The notes under the pieces: model-generated | Databases searched by the model: none | The model's input: only the letters and a program-made list of their open reading frames with translations | Told to the model about the DNA's origin: nothing | Translations under genes and position numbers: made by a program | Shown: in pieces, positions 48,027 through 59,169 of the stretch | Layout: each line of letters opens with the position of its first letter | Numbering within the stretch: the first letter of the stretch is position 1 | NCBI RefSeq assembly: GCF_027409185.1 | Contig: NC_084469.1 | Location: 83,053,918 to 83,117,917 of the forward strand | Source of the DNA: Cynocephalus volans | Taxonomy: Eukaryota > Chordata > Mammalia > Dermoptera > Cynocephalidae | DNA: 64,000 nucleotides | Reading direction: 5' to 3'

Positions 48027-49409
48027 TCTGCTACATTGCTTTTTAAGGTATTAATCTCTTTGTAAATTTCCTCCTTCATATTTTGGATAGGTTTTCTCAT
48101 TTTGTTCTGCTAAGTGAGTCTTCTTGTATCTCATTGTGTTTCTTTAAGATTGTTCTGAATTCCTTTTCAGATATTTCAAGGTTTTCTTGCTATTTGGGGT
48201 CTGGTACTTGAGAATTACTTTTTTCTTTGGCGTCATATTTTCTTGTTTTTTCTTATTTCTACTATGCCTACATTGATGTCTGGTCACCTGATGAAGCAGT
48301 AGTTTCTTCTACTACTATGGAGTGACTTTTGAAGAGAGAGCATGTTTTAGTTTTGGTTCTGGGTAGACACAGTAGTGTGGTCTCTGTGTGGTTACTTCTG
48401 CTGATTCAAAGTCAGAATTGTCTCTGAGTGCCTCTGTGGCCTGGGCACTGGGGCACTCAGTAGCTTCTTGCTGAAGTGAATGACACTGTGTTGGGTCATC
48501 GATGTTGGCAAGATCATGAGTTCCTGGGAGAAATGCCTAGGTGCCCTGTTGCTCCTTGGGCAAGGTAAGTGTCTCCGAGTTAACTTGTTGGCCCCTCAGC
48601 TATTGTCCAGTGACCCTGCTAGGTGTACTAGGGTATACTGTTGCTCCTCAGCTTGAATGGGTAAGCCTGGGTGGGTATATCTTTCTTCCAGGCAGAGGCT
48701 CCTCCTGAGTCCTTGCTGCTCCCAGTTGGGGGATGGGTTGGTGGTGGCTGGGTGTGTTATTCTGTACTCTATTTGGCTATCCTAAGTTTCTGCACTCACC
48801 AGTGGTTCTGCGCATGTGTGCCTCTGGGTCCAGACAGTAACATGGGCTGCACAAGTAGTTCCCACCCCAAGGGGCAAGGGGCTGCGCTCGTTCATCTCTT
48901 TCCTCATGCCTAGTAAAACACAGTAACACTCGTATCTGGGTGAGGTGGATCTGGTGGCACCCAGGCTGGGTGGCAAGAGCCACAGGGTCTGCAGTGAGGA
49001 ACAGGCTGAATTGCTGTGCAGGGAGACAGGAGCAGCAGTAGCAGGAGGGGCCATGTTGGTAGAGGCCATGGTGGGAGGGGCTGCTGATGGAGCCATGTGG
49101 CCGCAGTGGCAACAGGGAGAGCCATGAGGTGGGAGGAACAGCTGTGGGAGCGGTGGAGGCTGGGGCAGCAAGACAGGCAGTCACTCGGGCACTGGACATT
49201 GGCTGCAGTAACTACAGCATTGTTAGCAGCCAACACATGTTAACACATGTATTAGAATTTTTAAAATGAGTCAAACTCTTTCTGGCAGAAAATAACTTTC
49301 ATTAGTAGAATGATTTGACAGTAAGGACTGGCTTTGCTAATTGGGTTATATGTCAGACATTTTCCCTAAATTAAATGATCTAAATTAGCAACTTTAAATT
49401 TTTTCTTAT

Positions 49410-49690
49410 TTTTTTCAATTTTTTATTATGAAAACTTTCAAACATACAAAGATAGAGAGACTGAGACTGTGAGTTTGCGTATACTGCTCCTATCACCCAG
49501 CTGCAACAATTAGCAATTTATGGCCAGTAATTATTTTACCTACACATTTTTCCCCTATTTCTCTATTTTCATACCCCTTCCTCAGACATTTTTAATCTAT
49601 AAATATTTCAATATACATCTCTAAAAGATTAAGATTTTTTAAAAATACATAATCACAACACATTTATCGCACCTAAAAATATAAGAATAG
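49410..49690 (+). repeat. Ancient interspersed repeat, same family as 56690-57240
   Basis: Shares in order with 56690-57240 a TTTATTATGAAAACTTTCAA-like start, a CAACAATTAGCAATTTATGG-type segment, an AATATTTCAATATACATCTC-type segment and an ending with CACCTAAAAATA. Family not named with confidence. Confidence 0.5.
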
Positions 49691-52600
49691 CTTCTTAATA
49701 TTAAATTTGTGGGGGGATTTTGATGAAAACATATTTAAAGCATATAATAAAGAAACATTTTATTAAACCATATAATATTGGCAGAGATGCAATAAAGAAA
49801 TTTTCCAAACTGTTAGTATATCTGGTTAAACAGGTGCCTCTAAATGAGGAGTAATTGGTATAGCTAATAGTTATTCGATAAATCTTGATAATGCTTTTGT
49901 TATACTATCAAAAATTGAAAAAGTAAATGGCTCTAATGAATGGATTATACATCCTTTTGCAAGTTAGTGGCTTTCCAATTCCTTGTGTTCAACAGCTTGA
50001 AGGAAGACCTAACTGATAGAGCAATAAAAATTGTTTTTGGTGATACATAACTAGGTGATTTTTGATATATGACTACAGAGAAGTTCAAAGAATTGAGAAT
50101 CATTGCTATAATTCTATGGTAGATTTTATTCCAATCTACCTATTTATATGAGCAAGTTTTCTTAGCACTTATATGTATAAAAATGAGAAGTAGGAATAGG
50201 CTTTATGCTGAATCCTATCTCATCTAGTAATAAGGCATAATATTTGTAAGGACAAATAAATTAGTATATTTTAAAACTCTATTCATTCTTAAAAATGCAT
50301 TTCCTGTAAAATTTTACCTTTGGCTTATAGTTATTAAAGTACATAGTATGTGTTTTTATCAGTTATATACTAATAGTTAAAATAGTTCAGCCTCAAAGAG
50401 ATTTTTTTTAGAGACTGAGATCCATAAACAAAACCAATTTAAATACCAACATTAACTTATAGACCAGTTCGTAGACATACTTTTGTTTAGAGAATTATAG
50501 CAGAGTTGTCACTAAAAAGACAAGATATAAAAGCATTTGACATCATGATTCTCTAAGAAAAATAGACTGAAAGTACAAATTCCAGTATAAAATAAGAAGA
50601 TGTACAATTTCTGAATATTAAAGAAGACCTTTATTGTGTTTTTGGTTTTGGGGGTTTTTTTGGATTTTTTTTTGGTGGATGATGATGGATGATGATTCAA
50701 TACTGTATTTATATTCCACTGGATATATTTTTTAAAGTAATTTTATTTTCAGTTTTTAATTCTAATAGAGGAAAAGCTTACCTATTTTACAACTGTTTAA
50801 GCCAATGAAAACATTTAATTTTCTTAGAAATTATTTAATGTGATAGGCAGTACATAGTTTTTCAAAATTCTTTTGGAGCATATCTGAGTAAAAATTAAGA
50901 CCACTGAACCAGAGAACTAGGCAACTTGGAGAATCAGATTCTTCTTCATGACAGACCTGTCTCCTAGTAACTGCTTTTACCTAGGTATCTTAATTCAGTG
51001 TAAACTGATTATTGAAGAGTGGGTAGATTAGCAGTCATTTCAAAGAGCAGTTACCATAGGCAACTAAAAACTACAGTTGACATTACTTTTAAATTCATCC
51101 TTTGATAAATGTTGTTCTTCGAAATTAAGAGTGATGATGGTCACAAATTAAAACACTTTGAATAATTATGCTTCCTTTGGGGAAAAGCTAATAATTGGAG
51201 TTTTCTACAGAGGTCAAGAAATGTCAGCAAATAGACTCAACATGGCTTAGAACTGATTGCTTTTTTATCTCTGCTGTTACTTCCTTTGTAACCAGAGCAG
51301 TTTGTCTTTGTGACCTTAGCCTTCAAATGGAGTTAGGCACATATATGAGAATATTACAATTTATGTGAGTACAGTTGCTTAAAAAATATGGTATCTTCTT
51401 ATTGCTGAAAAACTATAATTCATACAAAGAGCAACTTTAGAGGTAAAAAGAGAAGTTTTCAATTGTAAATTTTTTAACGTTTTAATTCTAATAGACAAAT
51501 GTCTATTAGACATCTTCAATTTTGATCCATCTTAAAATGTACCACAAAAAGAAACAACAACTTTTCCATTCTCCCCCACACCTTTTGGTACATATCAGAA
51601 TGGTAAATAGACACTGCATAAAATGAATTCTAAGAGTCAGCTACAGCCTTTTAAGAGATGTTGTAAAATAGCAGAGCATAAGCAACAAATATAAAACTTA
51701 AAACACTGTGAGTAGCATGAATATTGATTTGAAATGTTCAGAAATGCAAGAAAAAAGTTAATATTTTGTTAGGACTTGCAAACTCAAAGATATAGAGGGG
51801 CCAAGAAGGAAACCAAAGTGAGTGAAACAGCTTGGTAAGATTGGAGCTTCAGCTGCCTGTAGGCACTAGTTCTGTCTGAAAAGGGCCAGTTGGTTGCCAG
51901 ATCTTCTGATATTTCAAGAGAAGCTGGAAATCCAGATTTTGATGTGGGATCTGATTTTTTTTAAAAAAAATAAGTTTTAACAGTGAATTCAACATTTTTA
52001 AACGGAATATATGGGTCAAACAAAAAACACCTTTATGCTGAATTTGGCCTATAGTCTGTCCCTTTATGACTTTTGCTTTTTCACTGTTCTAGATTCTTCT
52101 CTTCAAATATACATTTGGTTAAATAGCTTCTAGGACAAACTGTTACAAGTTAGTTCAGTTTTTCCAAAATTCTAGCTATAACTTATTTCAAAATAAGCCT
52201 ATTAAAAATTTTATAGGGAATGAGATCAATAACTGCTCAGATAGTAAAGACATGAGCCACATGATCAACCTCATTGAGCTCAACTCTGTAAAAGCCTGTA
52301 TTTTTAATTCCATTTGGCATGTAAAACAAATTTGTTAGGAACATTAAGAAAGTCTTCTGAAATGACTTGAGAATCTCTAGCCCTAGTCTGATTATTTTGT
52401 TAGTAATTAAAAATACCTTAATGCTGCAAAATTATAGAACCAATGAATAAATGGCCAGGGAATGGGCCACTATTAAACTAGATTTAATTGAAACGTTTTA
52501 AAGATTTCTAACCTTGTTTAGTATGAAAGAATAATAAAATGAGTTGTTTGGCATAAATTATCCTACAACAAATGCTAAATGCAATTTCTTAATTTATTTT

Positions 52601-53008
52601 AGATTTTCTTTATTACCATGGCCTTATATTACGGTATTTTTAAAAATAACAAAATTAGTTTTTATGAATACTGCTTAGTTTTGATTTTACTGTCTTGTGT
52701 AGGTTAAAGTGTATTTAGGCCCAGTGTGTGCTAAAATGAGTGTAGAAAGAGGTTATTGGGAAGAGGTTGCTGTTTGTAGAACACAGACACTTTGCATAGA
52801 GAAAATTTTTCTGATGAATGCTTATTCTTTTTTCCATATTCTACCTGCCAAGAACAAATTAGTCTATGTGTGTCTCTGATTTCCAAAGATATCAAAACCA
52901 AATTCACAAATACCTTGTTAGCTATCCAGCTAATTGGATACCGTGATAATAATAACGTTGCATTTAGCTTTAAATTGCTCTTTGGAGATGGCATATTTAT
53001 GGTTTCTT

Positions 53009-53174
53009 TTTTTTTTTTTAAAAAGATGATCGGTAAGGGGATCTTAACCCTTGACTTGGTGTTGTGAGCACCACGCTCAGCCAGTGAGCGAACCGGCCAT
53101 CCGTATATGGGATCCGAACCCGGGGCCTTGGTGTTCTCAGCACCACACTCTCCCGAGTGAGCCACGGGCCGGCC
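53009..53174 (-). mobile_element. tRNA-Ile-like dimeric t-SINE
   Basis: Minus-strand dimer as at 4340-4510: GGCCGGCCCGTGGCTCAC start, first B box GGGTTCGGATCCC, second unit beginning GGTTCGCTCAC with GGGTTAAGATCC, then tail. Perfect TSD CATATTTATGGTTTCT at 52992-53007 and 53175-53190. Confidence 0.93.
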
Positions 53175-53699
53175 CATATTTATGGTTTCTTATCGGACTG
53201 GAACATACTACTATGGAAGAAAATAGCAAATTCTGAATAGAGAAGAATAAGAGATGCTAATTAAGAGTATCATTCAGTCCTGCCCTTTATTTGCTAACCA
53301 CTTCATGGGAGCCAGGACCTGGATAGGCAGTGTAGATACAAATATGAGTCAGGGTTTCTGGAGGAGCTTTATACTGTAAAAGAAAACATTCCTAAAGTAG
53401 CTGTAGTGCACACCAAAGCGCTCTTAGTGGAGAAAAGTATAATAGAAAAATAGTAAGAGAAGAGAAGCTGATTTGAGTAGGGCTTGATAGATAGGAATGC
53501 CTTTGACAGTGTGATATTTTCAACTGATGAGGAATTGTGGACATACGGTTTTATTTAAACTTACTCTTCCTTCGTTAGTTGATAGTAGTCTACCGGTGTT
53601 ACCTTCTGGTTTTGATAATTACATTATGGTTGTATTTTATATACATGTTAAACATTAGAGGAAACTAGATGAGGGATACAGGGGAACTTTGTGCTATTG

Positions 53700-54470
53700 T
53701 TCTTTTTAATGAGGTAACGTTCACATAACGTAAAACTAACTGCTGTACTTGTCATAGAATCTCTAGTTGTGTAAGTTATAAGGTGCACAATTTAGTATGT
53801 TTTGTATGCTTAGTACATTTACAACATTGTGCAGCCATCAGCTCTATTTAGTTCTAATACCTTTTCATCACTCCAAAAGGGAACCCTGTACCCATTAAGC
53901 AATCACTCTGCCTTTCTCCTTCTCCTCAGCCCCCAGCAACACTAATCTCTTCTCTGTCTCTATGGATTTTTTTTTTTTAATGCAGTCTAGAAATCTCCAT
54001 CTTTAAGTCAGGAGTCACTCATATACCATTTATAATCAGAATTTTTCAGAGGTATTCCTTCAAATCAGGTTTTGATGTAGTTATAAGATTTTTTTTTTCT
54101 GTTTGTCTTTTTGACATTGAGTCGTAAAACTTCTTTATGTAGTCTGGATACTAGATCCTTATCAGAGATATGATTTACAAATATTTTCTCCCATTCTGTG
54201 AGTTGCCTTTCCACATTTTTGGTAGGGTTCTTTCATGCACAAAAGTTTTCAATTTTGATTGGCCTAGTTCATCTTTTTTTTTCTTTGTTCCTTATTGTTT
54301 GGGTATCATAACAAAGAATCCATTGCCAAATCCAAGGTCATGAAGATTTATCCCTATATTTTCTTCTAAGAATTTTTAGTTTTAGTTCTTTGAAACATCT
54401 TGAGTTATTTTTTTATATATATATATATGGTGTGAAGTAGGGATATAAATTCATTCTTCTGCATGGTCCA
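53700..54470 (-). mobile_element. Old L1 fragment (3' UTR and ORF2 end), minus strand
   Basis: Matches by pattern an old L1: 3' UTR with the TACATTTACAACATTGTGC stretch (about 53700-53960), then ORF2 C-terminal sequence (AATATTTTCTCCCATTCTGT and neighbours). Heavily mutated with no usable frame. It faces the plus-strand fragment that starts at about 54680. Confidence 0.65.
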
Positions 54471-54486
54471 AAACTTTGGAATTAAT

Positions 54487-54601
54487 TTTGGCGGTTTTTG
54501 TTTTGGTTTTTTTGGTGGCTGGCTGGTGCAGGGATCTGAACCCTTGACCTTGCTGTTCCAACACCATGCTCTTAACCCACTGAGCTATCCAGCCAGCCCT
54601 A
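54487..54601 (-). mobile_element. Monomeric tRNA-Ile-like SINE
   Basis: Minus strand reads GGCTGGCTGGATAGCTCAG with a tRNA-Ile-like body and B box GGTTCAGATCC, then an A/C-rich tail. Short TSD GAATTAAT at 54479-54486 and 54602-54609. It sits exactly between the two head-to-head L1 fragments. Confidence 0.85.
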
Positions 54602-54679
54602 GAATTAATATTTGTAGAAGAGAATCATCATTATTCTTCACAGTTACAGAAAAGCATCTATGATTTTAAATCATTTGTT

Positions 54680-55805
54680 TTCTGAAGAATTAAAGACATA
54701 AATATAAGAACTAAATTATGAAACTCTTAGGAGAAAACAGGTTAACCTTCATGACCTTGTCTTAGGCAATAGATTCTTAAATATGTACCAAAAGAACAAG
54801 CAACCAAAGAAAAATTAGATGCATTGGACTTCGCTGAAATTTAAAAACTTGTGCTTAAAAGGCCACTATCAAGAAAGTGAAAAGATAACCCACAGACTGG
54901 GAGAAAATTTTGGCAAATCATATAGTGGAAAAAGATCTAATGTTTAGAAAATATAAAGAACAATTGCAACTCAACAATAAAGCAATAAATAATACAGTTT
55001 AAAAAATGAGCAAAGGATTTGAGTACACATTTCTCCAGAGCAGATATACAAATGGCCCGTAAGCACAGTAAAACATGTTCAACATCATTAGCCATCAGGA
55101 AAATAAAAATCAAACCATAATGAGATACTACATCACACCCTCTAGTATGGCTGTAATAAAACTAATATACAATAATAAGTGTTGACAAAAATATGAGATA
55201 TTGGAACCCTCCTGAATTGCTGGTGGGAATGTAAGATGGTGAAGCTGGTTTGGAAAACAGATTGACAATAACTTAAACATACACTTATTTTATGACTCAG
55301 CAATTCCACTCCTAGGTGTATACCCAAAAGAATTAAAAATATGCTTTCATATAAAAACTTGTATGTGAATATTTGTAGCAGCCAAAAAGTGGAAACAAGC
55401 CAAATGTCTATCAACAGATGAATAGATAAACAAAATATGTAGCTGTACAATGGAAGATTATTGAAGGACTGAAGTATTAGAAAAAGGGCTGAAGTAGTGA
55501 TACATGGATGAACTTGATCACACTATTCTAAGTAAGAGAATCCAGACAGAAAAGGTCACATATTGTATGATTCCATTTATATTAAATGCATAGAGATAGA
55601 AAGCAGGATTAGTATTTGCCAGGGGATAGAGGGAGGGAAATGGGGAGTGACTCATGAGTACAGGATTTGTTTTTATGGGTGATAAAAATGTTTTGGAGTT
55701 ACATAGTAGTGATGGTTGTACACTGAGCATACTAAAAACCATTGAATTGTACACTTTAAAAGAGTGAATTTGATGGCAAAATTAATCAATAAAAATACCT
55801 AAATT
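54680..55805 (+). mobile_element. Old L1 fragment (ORF2 end and 3' UTR), plus strand
   Basis: Recognisable ORF2 C-terminal landmarks in order: ACAGACTGGGAGAAAATTT, ATGAGCAAAGGATTTGAGTA, AATGAGATACTACATCACAC, CTCCTAGGTGTATACCCAAA and CAACAGATGAATAGATAAAC. They are followed by a 3' UTR ending near 55800, only about 95 bp before ITFG1 exon 6. Broken by many stops. Confidence 0.75.
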
Positions 55806-55898
55806 TAAAAAAATGTTCTACATGCAGAGAGTTTGTATTTTAAAACAATGCTTATTTTATGTTTAACTGAAGAAAAGTATTTTTATTTTATTTTTTAG

Positions 55899-55993
55899 GA
55901 ATTTATCATGGCATCCTGCATTGAACACTAAAAGTAAAATGCGAATGCCACATTCTCATGCATTTATTGATCTGACTGAAGATTTTACAGCAG
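55899..55993 (+). CDS. ITFG1: ITFG1 exon 6 (last coding exon in the window)
   Basis: A 95-bp exon with acceptor TTTTTTAG (a weak AT-rich tract) and donor GTGAGT. It continues the GG|G glycine and encodes NLSWHPALNTKSKMRMPHSH, then AFIDLTEDFTA plus one base. NLS is a potential N-glycosylation site. The six exons sum to 655 nt, or 218 codons plus one base, with all junction phases consistent. The next exon (expected to begin D-LFLTTLN in this family) was not recognised between 55994 and 64000, so the following intron is at least 8 kb. Confidence 0.95.
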
Positions 55994-56329
55994 GTGAGTT
56001 GCATACTTGTATAAATGTGAAATATTTGTTTTGAACTACCAATAAATACTTTGTATTTATTCACTAATGAACTGAATGTTAAAACCAAGCTGTTAAATGG
56101 TTATAAAAAAGTCAATGATATTGGAAACATGGCTGTAATAAATAAGTCTTTGGTTGTCTTTGTTGTTTATTAATAATTACCTTAAAATTTTAATTCTCCA
56201 CTTTTTATGAATTCCTGATAATTTGGACATATGTTGCCAGATGTTTCTTTCCTTTTCCATTTTAAATTTTTTGACTAGTACTATAAATTGAAGGAAAAGA
56301 AAAATATTTATCTCATGTACAAAAAAATG

Positions 56330-56670
56330 GAAGTTGAAAGTAGAATAATGGTTCCCAGGGACTGGGAAGGGAGAAGGGAGAGGGAGATGAAAAAAGGCTA
56401 GTTGATGGGTACAAAAGACAGCTAGATAGAAGTAATAAGTTCTAGTATTCAAGAACCCAATAGGATGACTAAACTTAACAATAATGTACTGTATTTTTCA
56501 AAATAGCTAGAAGAGAAATTTGGAAAATTTCTAACACAAGGAAGCGATAAGTATATGAGGTGGTAGATATCCGAATTACCCTAATTTGATCATTACCCAT
56601 TGTATACATGTTTCAAATTATCACATGTACTCCATAAAAATGTAGAATTATTATACATCAAAAAAACAGT
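56330..56670 (+). mobile_element. L1 3' UTR fragment
   Basis: Shows the GGACTGGGAAGGGAG and ATAGGATGACTAAACTTAAC landmarks and ends TTATACATCAAAAAA, the standard order of an older mammalian L1 3' UTR. Confidence 0.75.
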
Positions 56671-56689
56671 TAAAAAATACTTATAGAAA

Positions 56690-57240
56690 ATTTTAAACTT
56701 AGAAAAGTAGGCAGAGTAATATAAAATAGGCACATTAAATCATCACTTACCTTCAACAGTTATTAATTTATGACCAATCTTGTTTTATCTGTATACTCAC
56801 CCGCAAGTCCTTGCCATCCCAGATACTTTTAAGTGAAATCCTAAACATATAATTTCATTTGTAAATACTTCAATCTGTATCTCTAAATGATAAAGATTTT
56901 TTTATTTGTAACCATCAGAAGATCATTTTGAAACCTAAAAAAAATTAATAATTTCTCAATATCATCGAATATATCTAGTCATTTTTCAGAATGTCCCGAT
57001 TTCCACCTAAATGTTTTTATCAAATTAGGAGTTAAAGAAGGTTCATGTAGATGTAGAAAAAACATCATCTCTGTTGTAGAATTTCTCAGTCTGGAGTTTT
57101 CTGATTGTATCGCCATGTTGTTAACTTGTTACTCTGTCCCTGTATTTTCCCTAACCCAGTAGTTAGCTTTGGAGCCTTGATCAGAATCAGATATCTTTTG
57201 GGAGAAGGTTGTGTCAAGAATTTTTCCTAGATGTTGCTGT
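56690..57240 (+). repeat. Ancient interspersed repeat, longer copy
   Basis: Collinear with 49410-49690 over its first 300 bp and extends further (to about GTTGCTGTGTAGTTC). Non-coding. Family uncertain. Confidence 0.5.
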
Positions 57241-57736
57241 GTAGTTCAGCTCATTAAGAGACACAGAATTTATGTTCTCTTTTGTGATGTTAAGATTAAT
57301 CAGTAGCTTCAGTTTTCCTCAGCATGGAGCATCCACTGTGATGCTTTCCAGTAGTTTTAGCAGGTATTGATATTTGTCAGGTCCATTATTTCAATGGGAG
57401 TTGGCACGCTAAGTCTGTCACTCCTCTGCTTGTATTATTAGTTGGGATTTTGTAGTTTAAAAAAGGAACTCTCATTATCATCTCTTTAGTCACCCAGAGT
57501 ACAGTTAAGGTAGGCAAGATAAATGATTTTTTTCACTCCTTCCTCCCGTTTTTTTTTTTTTTTTTTTTTTTTTACCAGTTTTCAAACCTGATCTGGTTTT
57601 GCAGTAACGTTTTTATACAATGTACTAAATTGCAAATGAGTTAAGCAGGCCTGGTGGCTGCTAAAAGTAATAAAACATACTTCCTTTAAAGTATTCCATT
57701 ATTACTGGATTGATTTTGAGTTTTGCTAGAGCTTTT

Positions 57737-58003
57737 CCTTTTTAAAAAAAATTTTATTTATTATTATTATTTTTTACATTCTAAGATGTTGTGGAGCAGT
57801 TGGGGGGAGGCAAAGAGGTGAAAGGGGTGGGGGATGGGGAAGGAGAAGAAGCAGGGATAGGAGGACATGGTCTAGGCCCATGGCACCCCCCTGATTCTGG
57901 TAGGGGAGCCTAGGGGACTTCCGGAGGCTGCTCATTAGTGGCTGGATGCAGACTTGGCATGGTGTGGATGAGGCCCTGGGTGCTTCCAGCAGCGATAGAG
58001 CAT
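57737..58003 (-). mobile_element. Second copy of the composite element, 5'-truncated
   Basis: Shares with 46553-47040 the A/T-rich tail, the CATTCTAAGATGTTG-type 3' end, the GGGG-rich segment and one tandem-repeat unit (GGGAGCC at 57904). It stops inside the repeat at about 58003. Imperfect TSD TAGAGCTTTT / TAGAGCATTT (57727-57736 and 58004-58013). This shows that the 3' end is a true family end. Confidence 0.75.
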
Positions 58004-59169
58004 TTTCATTATTCAGATAACATTTGCAAAGTTAAGAAAATTTTGATGTCCAATACACTATGGATTTTACTGATTTAAAACAAACAAAACCATAAATTTA
58101 ACTTTTTGGCCAGTAAGTTTCTTATGGTTTTAAGATGTTAGATTCTTGAGTATATGTTTAGGCTGGAAAGAGAAGAGAGTTTAAGAAAACAGGTTATTTT
58201 TAGTGTGGCTTATCTAGTATGCTAAATCATATATAAACCACAAAAATAAAGTATTGAGAGCATAGCCGTGGAAGTTGTCTTGAAAGTTCATTTTTCAAAA
58301 TCAGGAAGTTCTGTGGTTATAGGCTCATTTTCGTTTATCTCATTACTGTTATACACACATGCACACACACACGAACTTTTTTTTTAACAATTCTTTTTTA
58401 GGAAAACTCTTATCTTGTGAGGTTTAAAAAACTTAGTTACTTTTAGTTCAGTAGTATTAGACTTCCTTAAACAACATTGACTTTGCATTTAAGTAATTTT
58501 TAAAGAATGCTCAGGTATTCTTGCACAATCAGCAAAATCTACCTTATTTTTTGCGATCGAGTTGTGATTTTGAGCTAAACAATCTATTGTATAAAATGTA
58601 AAGGAATTGTCTCTGATGAGTAATCCTTTGGAAGTTAACTTAAAATGTATGAGGAAGTATTAAAATTCTAATTATTAAAATTGTGTTATTCAAAACTCTC
58701 TCTCTGCTTTTGAAACCATTTCAGCAAACATTTATTGAGTTACCTGCTCTGTGCAAAGCCCCCTACTGTTCATTATGTGAGACACAAAGATAAAAAGAAA
58801 TGCCTTCAGCTATCAGAGAGTTTTAGTTTACTGGAAGAAGCTGATAAGTCTAGCTGTGATATGTGGTAGAATGAAATAAGTGCTTATTAGTTATAAACTG
58901 CTATGTAGTAACAAGGAAGGTAGGAGGAGGTAGTCCCACTATTTGGGGAACTTTAGTGTCCTAAACAGTTCAGCTAAGAATTTGGCAAAAAAAAAAACAA
59001 AAACAGGTGAGTTATACAGTTCTCATTTTCCGTAGTATACTTATTCCTTAGGACATATAATGCTTTTCCAAACAATAAGATCTAGAAGAAATTCTTAATA
59101 TAAGTGGGACTTCCTGTGGGAGACAATACATGTAATATAGTAAATGAATTCTAAATAGCAAATACTTTT

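Larger units (their letters stand above)
42775..49245 (-). mobile_element. Old, inactivated near-full-length LINE-1 with nested insertion
   Basis: Read leftward: a 5' UTR-like GC-rich block (about 48200-49245), the ORF1 coiled-coil start (48038-48140, MRKPIQNMKEEIYKEINTLK), a nested element (46553-48026), ORF2 from about residue 95 onward (46541 down to about 43060), then 3' UTR ending near 42775. ORF2 is broken: at 44706-44731 one base is missing just before the FADD box, shifting the catalytic frame, and many stops occur elsewhere. The middle of the L1 (rest of ORF1 and the first part of the endonuclease) is missing. Recognisable segments include [18 protein letters not shown] (RT) and [15 protein letters not shown]. 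Ends are approximate and no TSD was found. Confidence 0.88.
36962..55898 (+). other. ITFG1: ITFG1 intron 5 (18.9 kb, transposon-rich)
   Basis: Begins GTGAGT and ends TTTTTTAG. The part 36962-42770 is AT-rich with no recognised element. 42775-49245 is an old L1 with a nested composite element, and 53000-55805 holds two t-SINEs and the head-to-head L1 fragments. 49700-52980 shows nothing I can classify. Confidence 0.85.

Noticed and set aside
48671-49269. Several overlapping open frames of 60-140 codons on both strands in a GC-rich block.
   Set aside because: The block is the 5' UTR-like end of the old minus-strand L1. High GC keeps several frames open at once.
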